The position numbers and the translations under genes were made by a program. A stretch of DNA of 64,000 nt. Origin: Streptomyces sp. CB02980. GTDB lineage: Bacteria > Actinomycetota > Actinomycetes > Streptomycetales > Streptomycetaceae. Shown here one piece after another: positions 1 to 7,705 of this stretch. The stretch is from contig NZ_JACSCH020000001.1 of assembly GCF_014451325.2 (NCBI RefSeq), positions 350,845 through 414,844 on the forward strand, given 5' to 3'. Each line of letters begins with the position of its first letter. The first letter of the stretch is position 1. The notes beneath the pieces were generated by a model. That model was not told where the DNA came from. It searched no databases and saw only the letters and a program-made list of their open reading frames with translations.

Positions 1-223
1 CGCGCCGCACCATCGCCACCAGCCGCCATACACAGACCACAGCGACCTGCGCCGACACCATCCCCAGCACCACGATCACCCGCAGCGGGGTGAGGGGGAG
101 CGACCCGTCCTCCGGGTCACTCCCACTCACCAAAACCCACACCATCAACGCCTGCACCAACACGGTGCCGACGAACACCACCGCGAGCACGGCACGCAAC
201 GCACCCACTGCCAGCTTTCCCAT
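1..223 (-). CDS. DUF2975 membrane protein, N-terminal part only
   Basis: The gene reads leftward from an ATG at 223 and runs off the window edge, so only about 74 N-terminal residues are visible. They form one hydrophobic segment starting around residue 5 (LAVGALRAVLAVVFVGTVLV), a polar SGSDPEDGSLPLTP loop, then a second hydrophobic segment ending in VWRLVAMVRR. This matches the start of the DUF2975 family of small four-helix membrane proteins common in Streptomyces. The family is usually followed by a small YozG-like helix-turn-helix gene, which would lie outside this window. A GAGGATGG ribosome site precedes the ATG, and a perfect palindrome lies about 30 bases upstream. The biochemical role of the family is unknown. 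Confidence 0.7.
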   Translation of the reverse strand, partial: MGKLAVGALRAVLAVVFVGTVLVQALMVWVLVSGSDPEDGSLPLTPLRVIVVLGMVSAQVAVVCVWRLVAMVRR

Positions 224-253
224 GACCCATCCTCACATCGACTTACGACCGAA

Positions 254-274
254 ACCTATCGAATTTCGATAGGT
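254..274. promoter_or_regulatory. 21-base perfect inverted repeat upstream of DUF2975 gene
   Basis: ACCTATCGAA and its exact complement TTCGATAGGT flank a single central T. The repeat sits 31 to 51 bases upstream of the DUF2975 start and just past the end of the marR gene. Its size and position fit an operator over the DUF2975 promoter. The regulator is unknown; the usual downstream HTH partner is a candidate. Confidence 0.5.
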
Positions 275-364
275 CGAGCAAGGGGTGGATCGGAGCGGGG
301 GCAGCGATTCCGCATCGCCGGGGGGCATCGGAGCTTCCGTGGCAGCGCGGGTGGCGTCCGGTCG

Positions 365-871
365 CTATTCGATGCCGGTGTCGCCCAGAGCCTCCAGCAC
401 CTGACGCAGGCCCGCGCCGGTGTTCGCGACCAGATCGCGATCCACGTCGGCGAGCAGGCGCGCGTAGTTCGCCAGGTGGTCGGCGAAGGCGGCGCGGGTG
501 ACCTCGTGACCGTGCTCGGTGAGGCGGATCTTGATGGTGCGGCGGTCCTCGCCGTCGCGGACGCGCTCGACCAGGCCCTTCGCCTCCATCCTGTCGATCC
601 GGTTGGTGATCGCGCCCGAGGTGACCATGGACGCCTTGAGGAAAGCCCCGGCAGTGAGGGCGTAGGGCGGGCCCGAGCGCTGCAGCGTGGTCAGCACGTC
701 GAACTCCCCGTGCTCCACGCCGTGCGCGGCGGCCGAGGCCTTGGCGGACTTGTCGATCACCCGGGCCAGCCGCTGGATCCGCCCGAAGAGCTCCACCGGC
801 CACAGGTCCTCCGCGACGTCGGGGCGCTCCTTGACCCACTGACCGATGATCGCGTCCACGGCATCACTCAT
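365..871 (-). CDS. MarR-family transcriptional regulator
   Basis: A 168-residue MarR-type repressor. The winged helix-turn-helix spans roughly residues 50-125: GEFDVLTTLQRSG, then the recognition helix region KASMVTSGAITNRIDRMEAKGLVER, then the wing with the typical D-x-R-R (GEDRRTIKIRLTEHG). Flanking helices should form the dimer. It is divergent from an MFS exporter at 1286, and two LacI-unlike, MarR-like palindromes built on TCAACGTTGA lie between them, so it most likely represses both itself and the pump. The inducer cannot be read from sequence. The start is well placed after GGAGAGGAG. Confidence 0.9.
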   Translation of the reverse strand: MSDAVDAIIGQWVKERPDVAEDLWPVELFGRIQRLARVIDKSAKASAAAHGVEHGEFDVLTTLQRSGPPYALTAGAFLKASMVTSGAITNRIDRMEAKGLVERVRDGEDRRTIKIRLTEHGHEVTRAAFADHLANYARLLADVDRDLVANTGAGLRQVLEALGDTGIE

Positions 872-896
872 CGCCGCACTCCTCTCCGTAGAAATC

Positions 897-958
897 CTCT
901 CAACGTTAAGACACTTGACGTTGAGAGAGTCGGGCTGCTTTTATCTCAACGTTGAGAT
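897..958. promoter_or_regulatory. Divergent marR/MFS promoter with two MarR-type operators
   Basis: Two related palindromes are visible. One has exact 10-base arms, CTCTCAACGT at 897-906 and ACGTTGAGAG at 918-927. The other, ATCTCAACGTTGAGAT at 943-958, is a perfect 16-base palindrome. They bracket a plausible rightward promoter, TTGACG (915-920), 18 bases, TTTTAT (939-944). A dimer at either site would block RNA polymerase, which fits a substrate-induced pump kept off by the adjacent MarR protein. Confidence 0.65.
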
Positions 959-986
959 TATCAAGGCTGAACGACAGGAGCATCCC

Positions 987-1130
987 ATGCCCGAGCTCGC
1001 CCTCCACCGCGCCGCCCAGGACCTCCTCCTCCGCCAGGCCCGTACCGCCGACACCGAGGCACGCGAGCGACTCCTGGAGCACATGGCCGAGGGCAACCGG
1101 CGCGGGACCGCCGCCGCGCCGCTGCCCCGT
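987..1130 (+). other. Possible short leader reading frame before the MFS gene
   Basis: An ATG at 987 with an ACAGGAG ribosome site opens a frame beginning MPELALHRAAQDLLLRQA with codons rich in G/C at the third position. Beyond about 1130 the frame loses coding character in a CACGCAC-rich stretch and runs on out of phase through the MFS gene. It may be the remnant of a small gene or a translated leader under the MarR promoter. I do not recognise the peptide. Confidence 0.2.
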
Positions 1131-1285
1131 ACCGCGCCACGCGCACCACCACACAGGCACCACCACGCACGCACAGCCCGCCCCACACGGACCGCCACGC
1201 ACACGAACCGCACACGAACCGCCACGCACGCAGAGCCGCGCCTCGCGCCCCCGATCGGCCCGCGTCCTTTCCTCCGGAGTCAGCC

Positions 1286-2503
1286 GTGTCCCTGCTCGAC
1301 CGCACCCGCCCGATCCAGCCCACGCAGGCCCCACGCCGCATCCACGCGCTGTGGCTCGCGCTGCTCGCCACGCCCGTCGCCGCGAGCGCGAACGGTCCCG
1401 TCCTCGTCCTCCCGGACATGGCCGAGTCCTTCGGCGTCCCCACCGCCACGGCGACCTGGCTCGTCACCGTCTTCGCCTGGGCCGTCGCCGTCGGCACCCC
1501 CCTCATGGCGGGACTCCTGCGGCGCCGCGGACTGGGCGTCACGCTCCGGCTCGCCGCCGTCCTCATCACGGCCGGCACCGCCGTCGTCGCCGCGGCACCC
1601 TGGCTCCCCCTCGCCATGGCAGGCCGCGCCGCGCAGGCGATAGGCGGCGCCGGCCTCGTCACCGCCGCCATGAGCCTGGCGGGCTCGGTCCGCCGCATGG
1701 GTGTGATCACCGCGGGCTTCGGAATTCTCGGCGCCGTCGGCCCTCTGCTCGGCTCCACCATCGCCGGCGCGGTCTCCTGGCGCCTCTCCCTCGCCGTCGG
1801 AGCCGTCGCGCTCCTCGCCCTGCCGGCCATCACACGCCGCGCCGATCTGTCCGCCCCCCGCGAGACCGCCCCCTTCGACGGCCGAGGCGCCACCCTCCTC
1901 GTCCTCCTCGCCACCGCCCTGGTTCTCATCCCCCGTTTCCCGCTCCCCGCGATCGCCGCCTCCCTCGCGGCAGCCGCGCTGCTGGCCCTCCACGTCCGCG
2001 CCCACCCCGACGGCTTCGTTCCGGCCTCGCTCCTGCGCACCAGGACCTTCGTCCTGTCCACCCTGCTCGCCTGCACCTTCGCAACCTCGTACTTCACCCT
2101 CCTCTTCACCGTCCCGCAGCTGCTCGCCGACCGGACCGACTGGTCCACCTCCACCATCGGCACCGGCCAGCTGATCGCCCTCCTGGCCGGTTCCATGCTC
2201 TCCATGGCACTGGCCGCCGCCGCGGCCCGGTGGGGCCGCCCGCGCGTCCTGTCCATCCTTCTCACCACCGGAGCGCTGGCCCCGCTCATCGCGCTCCTGA
2301 CCCCCTGGCCGCCGCTGCTCCTGGCGGCCGCGACGCTCGCCGTCCTCACCACGAGCGCCGGCCAGGCCACCCTGGCGGTCTACGCCACGCAGGCCGCGCC
2401 CACCGCACAACGCACCACCGCGATCGGCCTGTTCACCCTCGGCTATCAGCTCGGCGGCGCATTCGGCCCCGCGATCGCCGCCCTCGTCATCCTCAGCGCC
2501 TGA
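1286..2503 (+). CDS. MFS drug-efflux-type transporter
   Basis: A 405-residue polytopic protein of the major facilitator superfamily. The N-terminal half shows the AxxVxLPDMAESFGVPTATATWLVTVFAWAV helix pair and a GLLRRRGLG loop with the basic residues expected between helices 2 and 3. About twelve hydrophobic helices can be counted, the usual number for the DHA1-type group. The GTG start at 1286 has GGAG eight bases upstream. It is divergent from the marR gene with operators between, the classic layout of a MarR-controlled multidrug or antibiotic exporter. The substrate is not predictable. Confidence 0.85.
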   Translation: MSLLDRTRPIQPTQAPRRIHALWLALLATPVAASANGPVLVLPDMAESFGVPTATATWLVTVFAWAVAVGTPLMAGLLRRRGLGVTLRLAAVLITAGTAVVAAAPWLPLAMAGRAAQAIGGAGLVTAAMSLAGSVRRMGVITAGFGILGAVGPLLGSTIAGAVSWRLSLAVGAVALLALPAITRRADLSAPRETAPFDGRGATLLVLLATALVLIPRFPLPAIAASLAAAALLALHVRAHPDGFVPASLLRTRTFVLSTLLACTFATSYFTLLFTVPQLLADRTDWSTSTIGTGQLIALLAGSMLSMALAAAAARWGRPRVLSILLTTGALAPLIALLTPWPPLLLAAATLAVLTTSAGQATLAVYATQAAPTAQRTTAIGLFTLGYQLGGAFGPAIAALVILSA

Positions 2504-2662
2504 ACCGCACCACCCGACGCCACGTCCGCACATCCGCATCCGCCCCCCGTGCCCGCGCATGGGGGCGGATGCGGATGTCGTCGTACGTCGTGTTCACCCC
2601 CCGCGGTCGCATCGACCTCTGCCCGGCCTGCGCCATAAACCGGGAAAGGGCCTGGTCACCTC

Positions 2663-2761
<99 letters not shown>

Positions 2762-2839
2762 GATCTACGGTGACATCGCGTGCCGGTCACCGACCGGGTG
2801 CGGCATGGAGGTGTCGGGAGATGCCCTCGGAGGCATTCC

Positions 2840-3229
2840 TTGTCAGTCGAGTTGAACCACACGATCGTCCACGCCCGGGACAACCGGGAATCCGCGGAGT
2901 TCTTCGCGGGCCTGTTGGGTCTTGAGATCACCGCCGAGTGGGGGCCGTTCGTCGCGGTCGATCTGAGCAACCACGTCACTCTGGACTTCGCCACGATCCC
3001 CGCGGACAGGATCACCCCCCAGCATTACGCCTTCCTCGTCTCCGAGGAGGAGTTCGACGCGGCGTACACACGGATCAGGCAGCGCGGTGTCGAGCACTAC
3101 GCCGACCCGCACCGGAGAGAGCCCGGCGCGATCAACCACCATGACGGCGGCCACGGCGTGTACTTCGTCGACCCTTCGGGTCACCTCATGGAGCTGATCA
3201 CCGTGCCGTACGGCGGCCTGCCCTCGTAG
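2840..3229 (+). CDS. VOC (glyoxalase/bleomycin-resistance fold) protein
   Basis: A 129-residue single-chain VOC protein. The two beta-alpha-beta modules are clear: VELNHTIVHARDNRESAEFFAGLLGLE opens the first, and HYAFLVSEEEFDAAYTRIRQRGVE opens the second. Metal-site candidates are the His in LNHTIV and the Glu in HLMELITVPYG at the end. The family includes glyoxalases, dioxygenases and resistance proteins that bind a drug, so the substrate is open. I chose the TTG at 2840, because CGGAGG lies six bases before it and the fold starts right there. An upstream ATG in frame would add 20 residues of no coding character. Confidence 0.8.
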   Translation: MSVELNHTIVHARDNRESAEFFAGLLGLEITAEWGPFVAVDLSNHVTLDFATIPADRITPQHYAFLVSEEEFDAAYTRIRQRGVEHYADPHRREPGAINHHDGGHGVYFVDPSGHLMELITVPYGGLPS

Positions 3230-3239
3230 GCGACCGCAC

Positions 3240-3266
3240 CGGGGGCCGCGCCCTGCGCGGCCCCCG
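3240..3266. terminator. Bidirectional hairpin between convergent genes
   Basis: A 12-base-pair G/C stem (CGGGGGCCGCGC pairing with GCGCGGCCCCCG) has a three-base loop. It lies between the stops of the convergent VOC and GNAT genes and would end both transcripts. Confidence 0.7.
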
Positions 3267-3311
3267 ACCACGCCCTCGGTCTCCCTCTCGCTCCCCACGG
3301 CGTCCGCACGG

Positions 3312-4289
3312 TCATCCGATGACGGCGGCGGGCACGTCGTCCCAGGCCAGCGAGGACATCCTCCAGCCCGCCGGGGTCAGGAGGTACTGGGTGGTCTTGT
3401 GGCCGGAACCCTCGAACCACTCGCCGTCGTGATAGCCGGACTTGCGGTACTCGCTGAACCGGTGGGCGATCGATCCGAAGATCTCGGTGCGCGCGGAGAC
3501 CTCCCATTCGGAGAACTCCGTCAGGGTCCCGTCGGTGAGCATCCGCCGGCGGGGTTCGACGAACGCGTCGAGATCGTAGATCACCGGTTCGCCTCCGACA
3601 TTGGCGATGATCCTTCCCTGCGGGATGAACACGTCGTGGATGACGTCGAGGTCGGGTCGCCTGCCGCCGGTGTTGGTGAAGGCACCGATGAACACCCCCA
3701 TCAGCCGGTCGAGTTCGGCCTGGACGCCGGACGCGGACGCTTCCCCGGCAGTCGGCCACTCCTCGGCGAGGACCGACCAGACCTCGATGTCGTGCCGCAC
3801 CCCTCGATACGGAGAATGGCGCCGCAGCACACCGTCGCGCTTCATGCCGAGCCGGCGCGCGGCCCCGATGCTGCGGGCGTTGTGTGCCGCGACCCACCAC
3901 TCGACCCGGCTCATCCCCCGCTCGGTGAAGGCCCAGTCGATCAGGGTCCGGCAGGCCCGGTTCACCAGGCCGCGCCCCTCCCCCGCCGTCTCGAGCCAGC
4001 AGCCGATCTCACACACGCCCGAGGCGCTGTCGAAGCGGGTGAACATGACGCCGCCGACCAGAGTGCCGTCCAGCCAGATGCCGAAGATCCCGCCGCTGTC
4101 CGTGGCCAGCCGGTCGGCGTAGCGCTGGAGGGTGGCCGTGGCGGAGGGCAGGTCGGTGCTGAAGGTCGCCCAGGGGATCCACGGGTCGACGGTGTCGCGC
4201 GCCCTGTCGATGTGGGCGAGGAACTCCGGTGCCTGCCAGGGCTCCAGGGGGCGGAGCCGGGCATGGTCGCCGATGGGCAGAGTGAACAT
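3312..4289 (-). CDS. GNAT acetyltransferase fused to an NTF2-like domain
   Basis: A 325-residue two-domain protein. Residues 1 to about 180 form a RimL-type GNAT acetyltransferase (HARLRPLEPWQAPEFLAHI, then EIGCWLETAGEGRGLVNRACRTLIDWAF with the acetyl-CoA loop, then HNARSIGAARRLGMKRDGVLR). RimL-type enzymes acetylate N-terminal amines of proteins or small amines. Residues about 188-325 look like a DUF4440/SnoaL-like NTF2 cone (LDRLMGVFIGAFTNTGG, IYDLDAFVEPRRRMLTDGTLTEFSEWEVSARTEIFGSIAHRFSEY). The two domains are normally separate genes, so the fusion is unusual. It is divergent from a TetR regulator 53 bases away, with repeated TCGGTACGTAA elements between. Confidence 0.8.
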   Translation of the reverse strand: MFTLPIGDHARLRPLEPWQAPEFLAHIDRARDTVDPWIPWATFSTDLPSATATLQRYADRLATDSGGIFGIWLDGTLVGGVMFTRFDSASGVCEIGCWLETAGEGRGLVNRACRTLIDWAFTERGMSRVEWWVAAHNARSIGAARRLGMKRDGVLRRHSPYRGVRHDIEVWSVLAEEWPTAGEASASGVQAELDRLMGVFIGAFTNTGGRRPDLDVIHDVFIPQGRIIANVGGEPVIYDLDAFVEPRRRMLTDGTLTEFSEWEVSARTEIFGSIAHRFSEYRKSGYHDGEWFEGSGHKTTQYLLTPAGWRMSSLAWDDVPAAVIG

Positions 4290-4304
4290 GTGAGCATCGC
4301 TCCC

Positions 4305-4333
4305 TCGGTACGTAACAAGCGTTCGGTACGTAA
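4305..4333. promoter_or_regulatory. Direct-repeat operator candidate between GNAT fusion and tetR
   Basis: TCGGTACGTAA occurs at 4305-4315 and again at 4323-4333, an 18-base spacing, within the 53-base gap between divergent genes. Each copy contains the palindrome TACGTA. TetR proteins commonly bind such intergenic sites to control themselves and the divergent gene. Confidence 0.5.
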
Positions 4334-4342
4334 GCTAGCAGC

Positions 4343-4978
4343 ATGCCGCCTGCACCTGGAGACCGTGACGCCCGCCGCGAGGACGTATCCGAGACGGTGT
4401 GGCAGGTACTCGCCGACAAGGGGTTCGGCGGGCTGACCCTGCGCGCCGTCGCCGCCGCGATGGGCGTCTCGACCGGGATGCTCATGCACTACTTCCCGAC
4501 CAAACGGGCCCTGATCACGCACGCCCTGGACCTGCTGGAGAAGCGCACCGCGGAGCGTCCCCGCCGGGCCCGTCCCGGCGCGGGTCTCGCCACCGTGCGC
4601 GTCATGCTGCTGGACATCCTGCCGCTGACTCCGGGCGACACCGCCCGCAACCGCATCTGGGTCAGCTCCTGGGACCTCTCCCTCGCGGACGACGGCCTCG
4701 CCACGGAGCAGGCCGACCGCTACACCCGGCTGCGCTCGGCCCTCCTCCCCCATCTGGAAGCCGCACGCGACCTCGGCGAACTCCCGGCAGGCACCGACCT
4801 CGAACAACTCGCCGCCACCGCCGTCGCCTTCACCCACGGCCTCGTCGTCCAGGCCCTGTTCGACCCCGCCCGCTTCCCGGAGGAGGTGCAGGGCGCGATG
4901 CTCGACGACTTCCTCGCGACGACCGCGCTGCCCCGCCCCGGCACCGGCGACAACCGGCTGGCCCCCGGCCGCCGGTAG
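4343..4978 (+). CDS. TetR-family transcriptional regulator
   Basis: A 211-residue TetR-type repressor. Residues about 10-55 hold the DNA-binding domain: VSETVWQVLADKGFGGLTLRAVAAAMGVSTGMLMHYFPTK, with the usual Y-F-x-x-K end of the recognition region. The rest is helical, as in ligand-binding domains of the family, and the ligand is unknown. No clear ribosome site precedes the ATG, so the message may be leaderless or weakly translated, which is common for such regulators. It probably controls itself and the divergent GNAT-NTF2 gene through the repeats between them. Confidence 0.85.
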   Translation: MPPAPGDRDARREDVSETVWQVLADKGFGGLTLRAVAAAMGVSTGMLMHYFPTKRALITHALDLLEKRTAERPRRARPGAGLATVRVMLLDILPLTPGDTARNRIWVSSWDLSLADDGLATEQADRYTRLRSALLPHLEAARDLGELPAGTDLEQLAATAVAFTHGLVVQALFDPARFPEEVQGAMLDDFLATTALPRPGTGDNRLAPGRR

Positions 4979-5046
4979 ACCACCGCACGCACGGCCGCGG
5001 CAGTCCACCTCGACAGAACTCTTGCCGGGGCGACTCTGTCTCTCTA

Positions 5047-5062
5047 ATGTGAACCTTCAAAT
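5047..5062. promoter_or_regulatory. LacI-type operator O1 upstream of sugar operon
   Basis: ATGTGAACCTTCAAAT matches the palindrome ATTTGAACGTTCAAAT at 14 of 16 positions. Its centre lies 55 bases upstream of a better copy at 5102, a spacing suited to looping or to two-site repression. The LacI gene at the end of this operon is the likely binder. Confidence 0.55.
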
Positions 5063-5101
5063 CCCGGGATAGTCATGCGATTGAACACTTAGAGGGACTG
5101 A

Positions 5102-5117
5102 ATTTGAACGCTCAAAT
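5102..5117. promoter_or_regulatory. LacI-type operator O2 overlapping the first start codon
   Basis: ATTTGAACGCTCAAAT is a near-perfect palindrome with exact six-base arms. It covers the TTG start of the first gene, so bound repressor would block transcription just after initiation. It shares its consensus with the site at 5047. Confidence 0.6.
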
Positions 5118-6384
5118 CCCTGATCCGTCCAATGCCGCCACCCGCGCGGCTTCCGGCCGGGCCGCCCCCGATCACGGTCCGATGCCGGGTTACCTCGACC
5201 ACGCCAGGATCGGCCCGCTCTCCCGCCGGGCCGCCGCCGCGCTCGCCGCCGCGACCGCGCTGGCCGGCCGCGCGGACCCCGCCGATCTCGACCGGCTGTT
5301 CGCCCTCAGCGACGCCGCCCGGGCCGCCGCCGCGCGGCTCCTCGACGCCCGGCCCCACGAGATCGCCCTCGCCCCGTCCACCAGCAACGGCCTGTTCACC
5401 GTGGCTGCCGCCCTCCAGGGTCCCGGCACCGTGCTCGTGCCCCGCGGCGAGTTCCCCGCCAACGTCTATCCCTGGCTTCGCTTCGCCGGCCGCGGCGGCC
5501 CGGACGTCCGCCTTGTCGACCCGGACGGGCAGCGCCACATCACCGCCGATCTCCTGCGCCGTCATCTCACTCCCGACGTCACCGCCCTCACCGTCAGCGC
5601 CGTCGATTCGCTCACCGGCCATGTGGCCCCGCTCGCCGCTCTCAAGGAGGTCCTCGGACCCGACCGGCTCCTGATCGTCGACGCCATCCAGGGGCTCGGT
5701 GCCGTCCCGCTCGAAGCCGATGCCGCCGACGTCCTCGTCAGCGGCGGCCAGAAGTGGCTCCGGGCCGGCTGGGGGGCCGCACTGCTGCTGATCCGCGACC
5801 GGTGCGGCGAGCGTCTCGCTCCCGGGCTCGGTGGCTGGGCCGGTGTCACGGAGCCCTTCGCCGTACGGCATCCGGCGCCCTCCCTGCCCGGGGCGGCAGC
5901 CCACCTGGCCACCAATCCGGACTTCCCGGCCGCCGCGGCCATCGGCGCGGCCGTGGACGACCTGCTCGCCCAGGGCGGCCCGGCCGTCGTCGGTGCCCGG
6001 ATCCGGGCCACCCTCGCGGAGCTGCTCGACCGGGCGCGGCGGGCGGACGCCGAGGTCCTGTCGGACGGGCTCGGTCCCCGGGAGCGCGGCGGAATCGGCA
6101 CCTTCCGCCTCCCGGGCCATGACCCCGCCACCGTCCATCGCACCCTCGAAGCGGCCGGGGTGATCGCCACTCGCCGAGACGAGTGGATCCGGCTTTCTCC
6201 TCATGCCTCCACCCCGCCCGCCGCGGCGGACCTGTTCGCGGAGGCACTGCGCACCCTCACCCACAGCACGACCAGCACCACCAGCACCACCAGCACCAGC
6301 ACCAGCACCAGCACCAGCACCGAAAGCAGCACCCACGCCCACACCCGTACCGACGTCCAGGAGCCGACATGTCCCACCAGCTGA
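5104..6384 (+). CDS. Class V aminotransferase / cysteine desulfurase-like PLP enzyme
   Basis: A 426-residue fold-type I PLP enzyme. The cofactor site is visible: IVDAIQGLGAVPL with the conserved Asp and Gln, and SGGQKWLRAGWG with Lys217 as the Schiff-base residue. The TTG start at 5104 is preceded by AGAGGGA six bases away and lies inside a LacI-type operator. The last 45 or so residues are a Thr-Ser low-complexity tail encoded by ACCAGC repeats. The family includes cysteine desulfurases, selenocysteine lyases and amino-sugar or amino-acid lyases. Its place as first gene of a sugar-uptake operon is unusual and suggests the imported substrate carries or yields an amine. The 3' end overlaps the next gene by 16 bases. 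Confidence 0.8.
   Translation: MNAQIPDPSNAATRAASGRAAPDHGPMPGYLDHARIGPLSRRAAAALAAATALAGRADPADLDRLFALSDAARAAAARLLDARPHEIALAPSTSNGLFTVAAALQGPGTVLVPRGEFPANVYPWLRFAGRGGPDVRLVDPDGQRHITADLLRRHLTPDVTALTVSAVDSLTGHVAPLAALKEVLGPDRLLIVDAIQGLGAVPLEADAADVLVSGGQKWLRAGWGAALLLIRDRCGERLAPGLGGWAGVTEPFAVRHPAPSLPGAAAHLATNPDFPAAAAIGAAVDDLLAQGGPAVVGARIRATLAELLDRARRADAEVLSDGLGPRERGGIGTFRLPGHDPATVHRTLEAAGVIATRRDEWIRLSPHASTPPAAADLFAEALRTLTHSTTSTTSTTSTSTSTSTSTESSTHAHTRTDVQEPTCPTS
6271..6321. repeat. ACCAGC/ACCACC low-complexity tandem repeat
   Basis: About eight copies of a hexamer, mainly ACCAGC, encode a Thr-Ser run near the C-terminus of the aminotransferase-like protein. The same hexamer recurs five times outside genes at 58975-59004. 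Slippage could vary the tail length between strains. Confidence 0.75.
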
Positions 6385-7703
6385 CCCGCCGACACATCCT
6401 TCACCTCGCGACCGCCTCCGCCGCCGGGCTCGGCCTGGCCGCCTGCGGCAGTGGCGGATCGGGCGGCGGCGGCGCCGGTGCCGACGGCGACAGCGGGAAG
6501 ATCACCGTCTGGAGCTGGACCACCGCGGCCGAGGCCCTGCGCGGGGTCGTCCCTTCCTTCGAACGGGACAACCCCGGCATCGAGGTCGACGTCCAGGACC
6601 TGGGAAACCCCGCCATCTGGGACAAGATCACCGTCGGTCTCGCCTCGGGCGGCAAGGGAATCGCCGACGTCCTGCACATCGGAGTCGACTACCTGCCCGG
6701 GTACCTGGAGAAGTTCCCCGAGGGCCTCGCCGACCTGTCGAGACTCGGCGCCGACCGGCACAAGGACGCCTTCGTCGAGGGTCTGTGGCCGACCGTCATG
6801 GGCAAGGACAGAGCCGCCCACGCCCTCCCGTGGGAGGTCAACCCCCTCGGGCTGTTCTACCGGCACGACTACTTCGAGAAGGCCGGTGTCGACCCCGCCT
6901 CCCTCACCAGCTGGGACGACCTGATAGCCGCGGGGCCGAAGATCCGTGCCGCCACCGGCGCCCAGCTGCTCGGGCTGGACAAGCCCGGCACCACCCAGGA
7001 CATGGACTTCTTCCAGAACCTGATGCAGCTCCAGGGGGCCTTCTACTTCGACGCCGAGGGCAGGGTCACGCTCGCCTCCCCGCAGGCGGTGCAGGCCCTC
7101 ACCGTCATCAAGCGGCTCAACGACGGCGGTCTGCTCGCCGACACCGCCGGCCAGGGCACCTGGAAGCGCCTCGTCGGCCAGGGGAAGCTCGCCACCGCCC
7201 CGTACCCCGCCTGGGCCATCGAGTACCTGGCCACCAAGTTCCCCGCGCAGAGCGGCAAGTGGCGTGTCATGCAGCCGCCCGCCGCCGTCCCCGGGGGTGG
7301 GCGCAGCGCCATCGTCAACTCCACCTACCTGACCGTCTCCGCCACCAGCAAGCGCCGCAAGGCCGCCTGGCGCTTCGTCGAGTACGCGCTGACCAAGCCG
7401 GCCGAGATCAACCGGATGTTCGCCTCCGGCGGAGTCTTCCCCGCCCTCAAGAAGGCTTACGACGACCCGAAGTTCAGCACGCCCCACCCCTTCTACGGGG
7501 GCCAGGAAGTGCTGCGGTCCTTCGTCACCTCGCTCGACTCCGGTTCGGACGCCACCAACTTCACCGGTGACTACAGCCGCGCCCTGAAGCTCGCCGCCGA
7601 CGCCCAGAGCCAGGTCCTGATCAAGGGCGCCGACCCGGCCGAGGCGTTGAAGGCCGCGGCCAAGCAGCTCGCCCAGCAGACCGGTCGGCAGCAGGCGGCC
7701 TGA
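6369..7703 (+). CDS. Sugar ABC transporter substrate-binding lipoprotein
   Basis: A 444-residue family 1 extracellular solute-binding protein. The signal peptide has a twin arginine (Arg7-Arg8) and a lipobox LAAC ending at Cys26, so it is probably a Tat-exported lipoprotein anchored outside the membrane. The mature part starts KITVWSWTTAAEALRGVVPSFERDNPGIEV, typical of carbohydrate binders. I placed the start at 6369 because GGAG precedes it and the signal peptide begins there. It overlaps the aminotransferase end by 16 bases and is followed two bases later by the permease genes, so it works with them and with a shared ATPase not encoded here, most likely MsiK. Confidence 0.9.
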   Translation: MSHQLTRRHILHLATASAAGLGLAACGSGGSGGGGAGADGDSGKITVWSWTTAAEALRGVVPSFERDNPGIEVDVQDLGNPAIWDKITVGLASGGKGIADVLHIGVDYLPGYLEKFPEGLADLSRLGADRHKDAFVEGLWPTVMGKDRAAHALPWEVNPLGLFYRHDYFEKAGVDPASLTSWDDLIAAGPKIRAATGAQLLGLDKPGTTQDMDFFQNLMQLQGAFYFDAEGRVTLASPQAVQALTVIKRLNDGGLLADTAGQGTWKRLVGQGKLATAPYPAWAIEYLATKFPAQSGKWRVMQPPAAVPGGGRSAIVNSTYLTVSATSKRRKAAWRFVEYALTKPAEINRMFASGGVFPALKKAYDDPKFSTPHPFYGGQEVLRSFVTSLDSGSDATNFTGDYSRALKLAADAQSQVLIKGADPAEALKAAAKQLAQQTGRQQAA

Positions 7704-7705
7704 CC

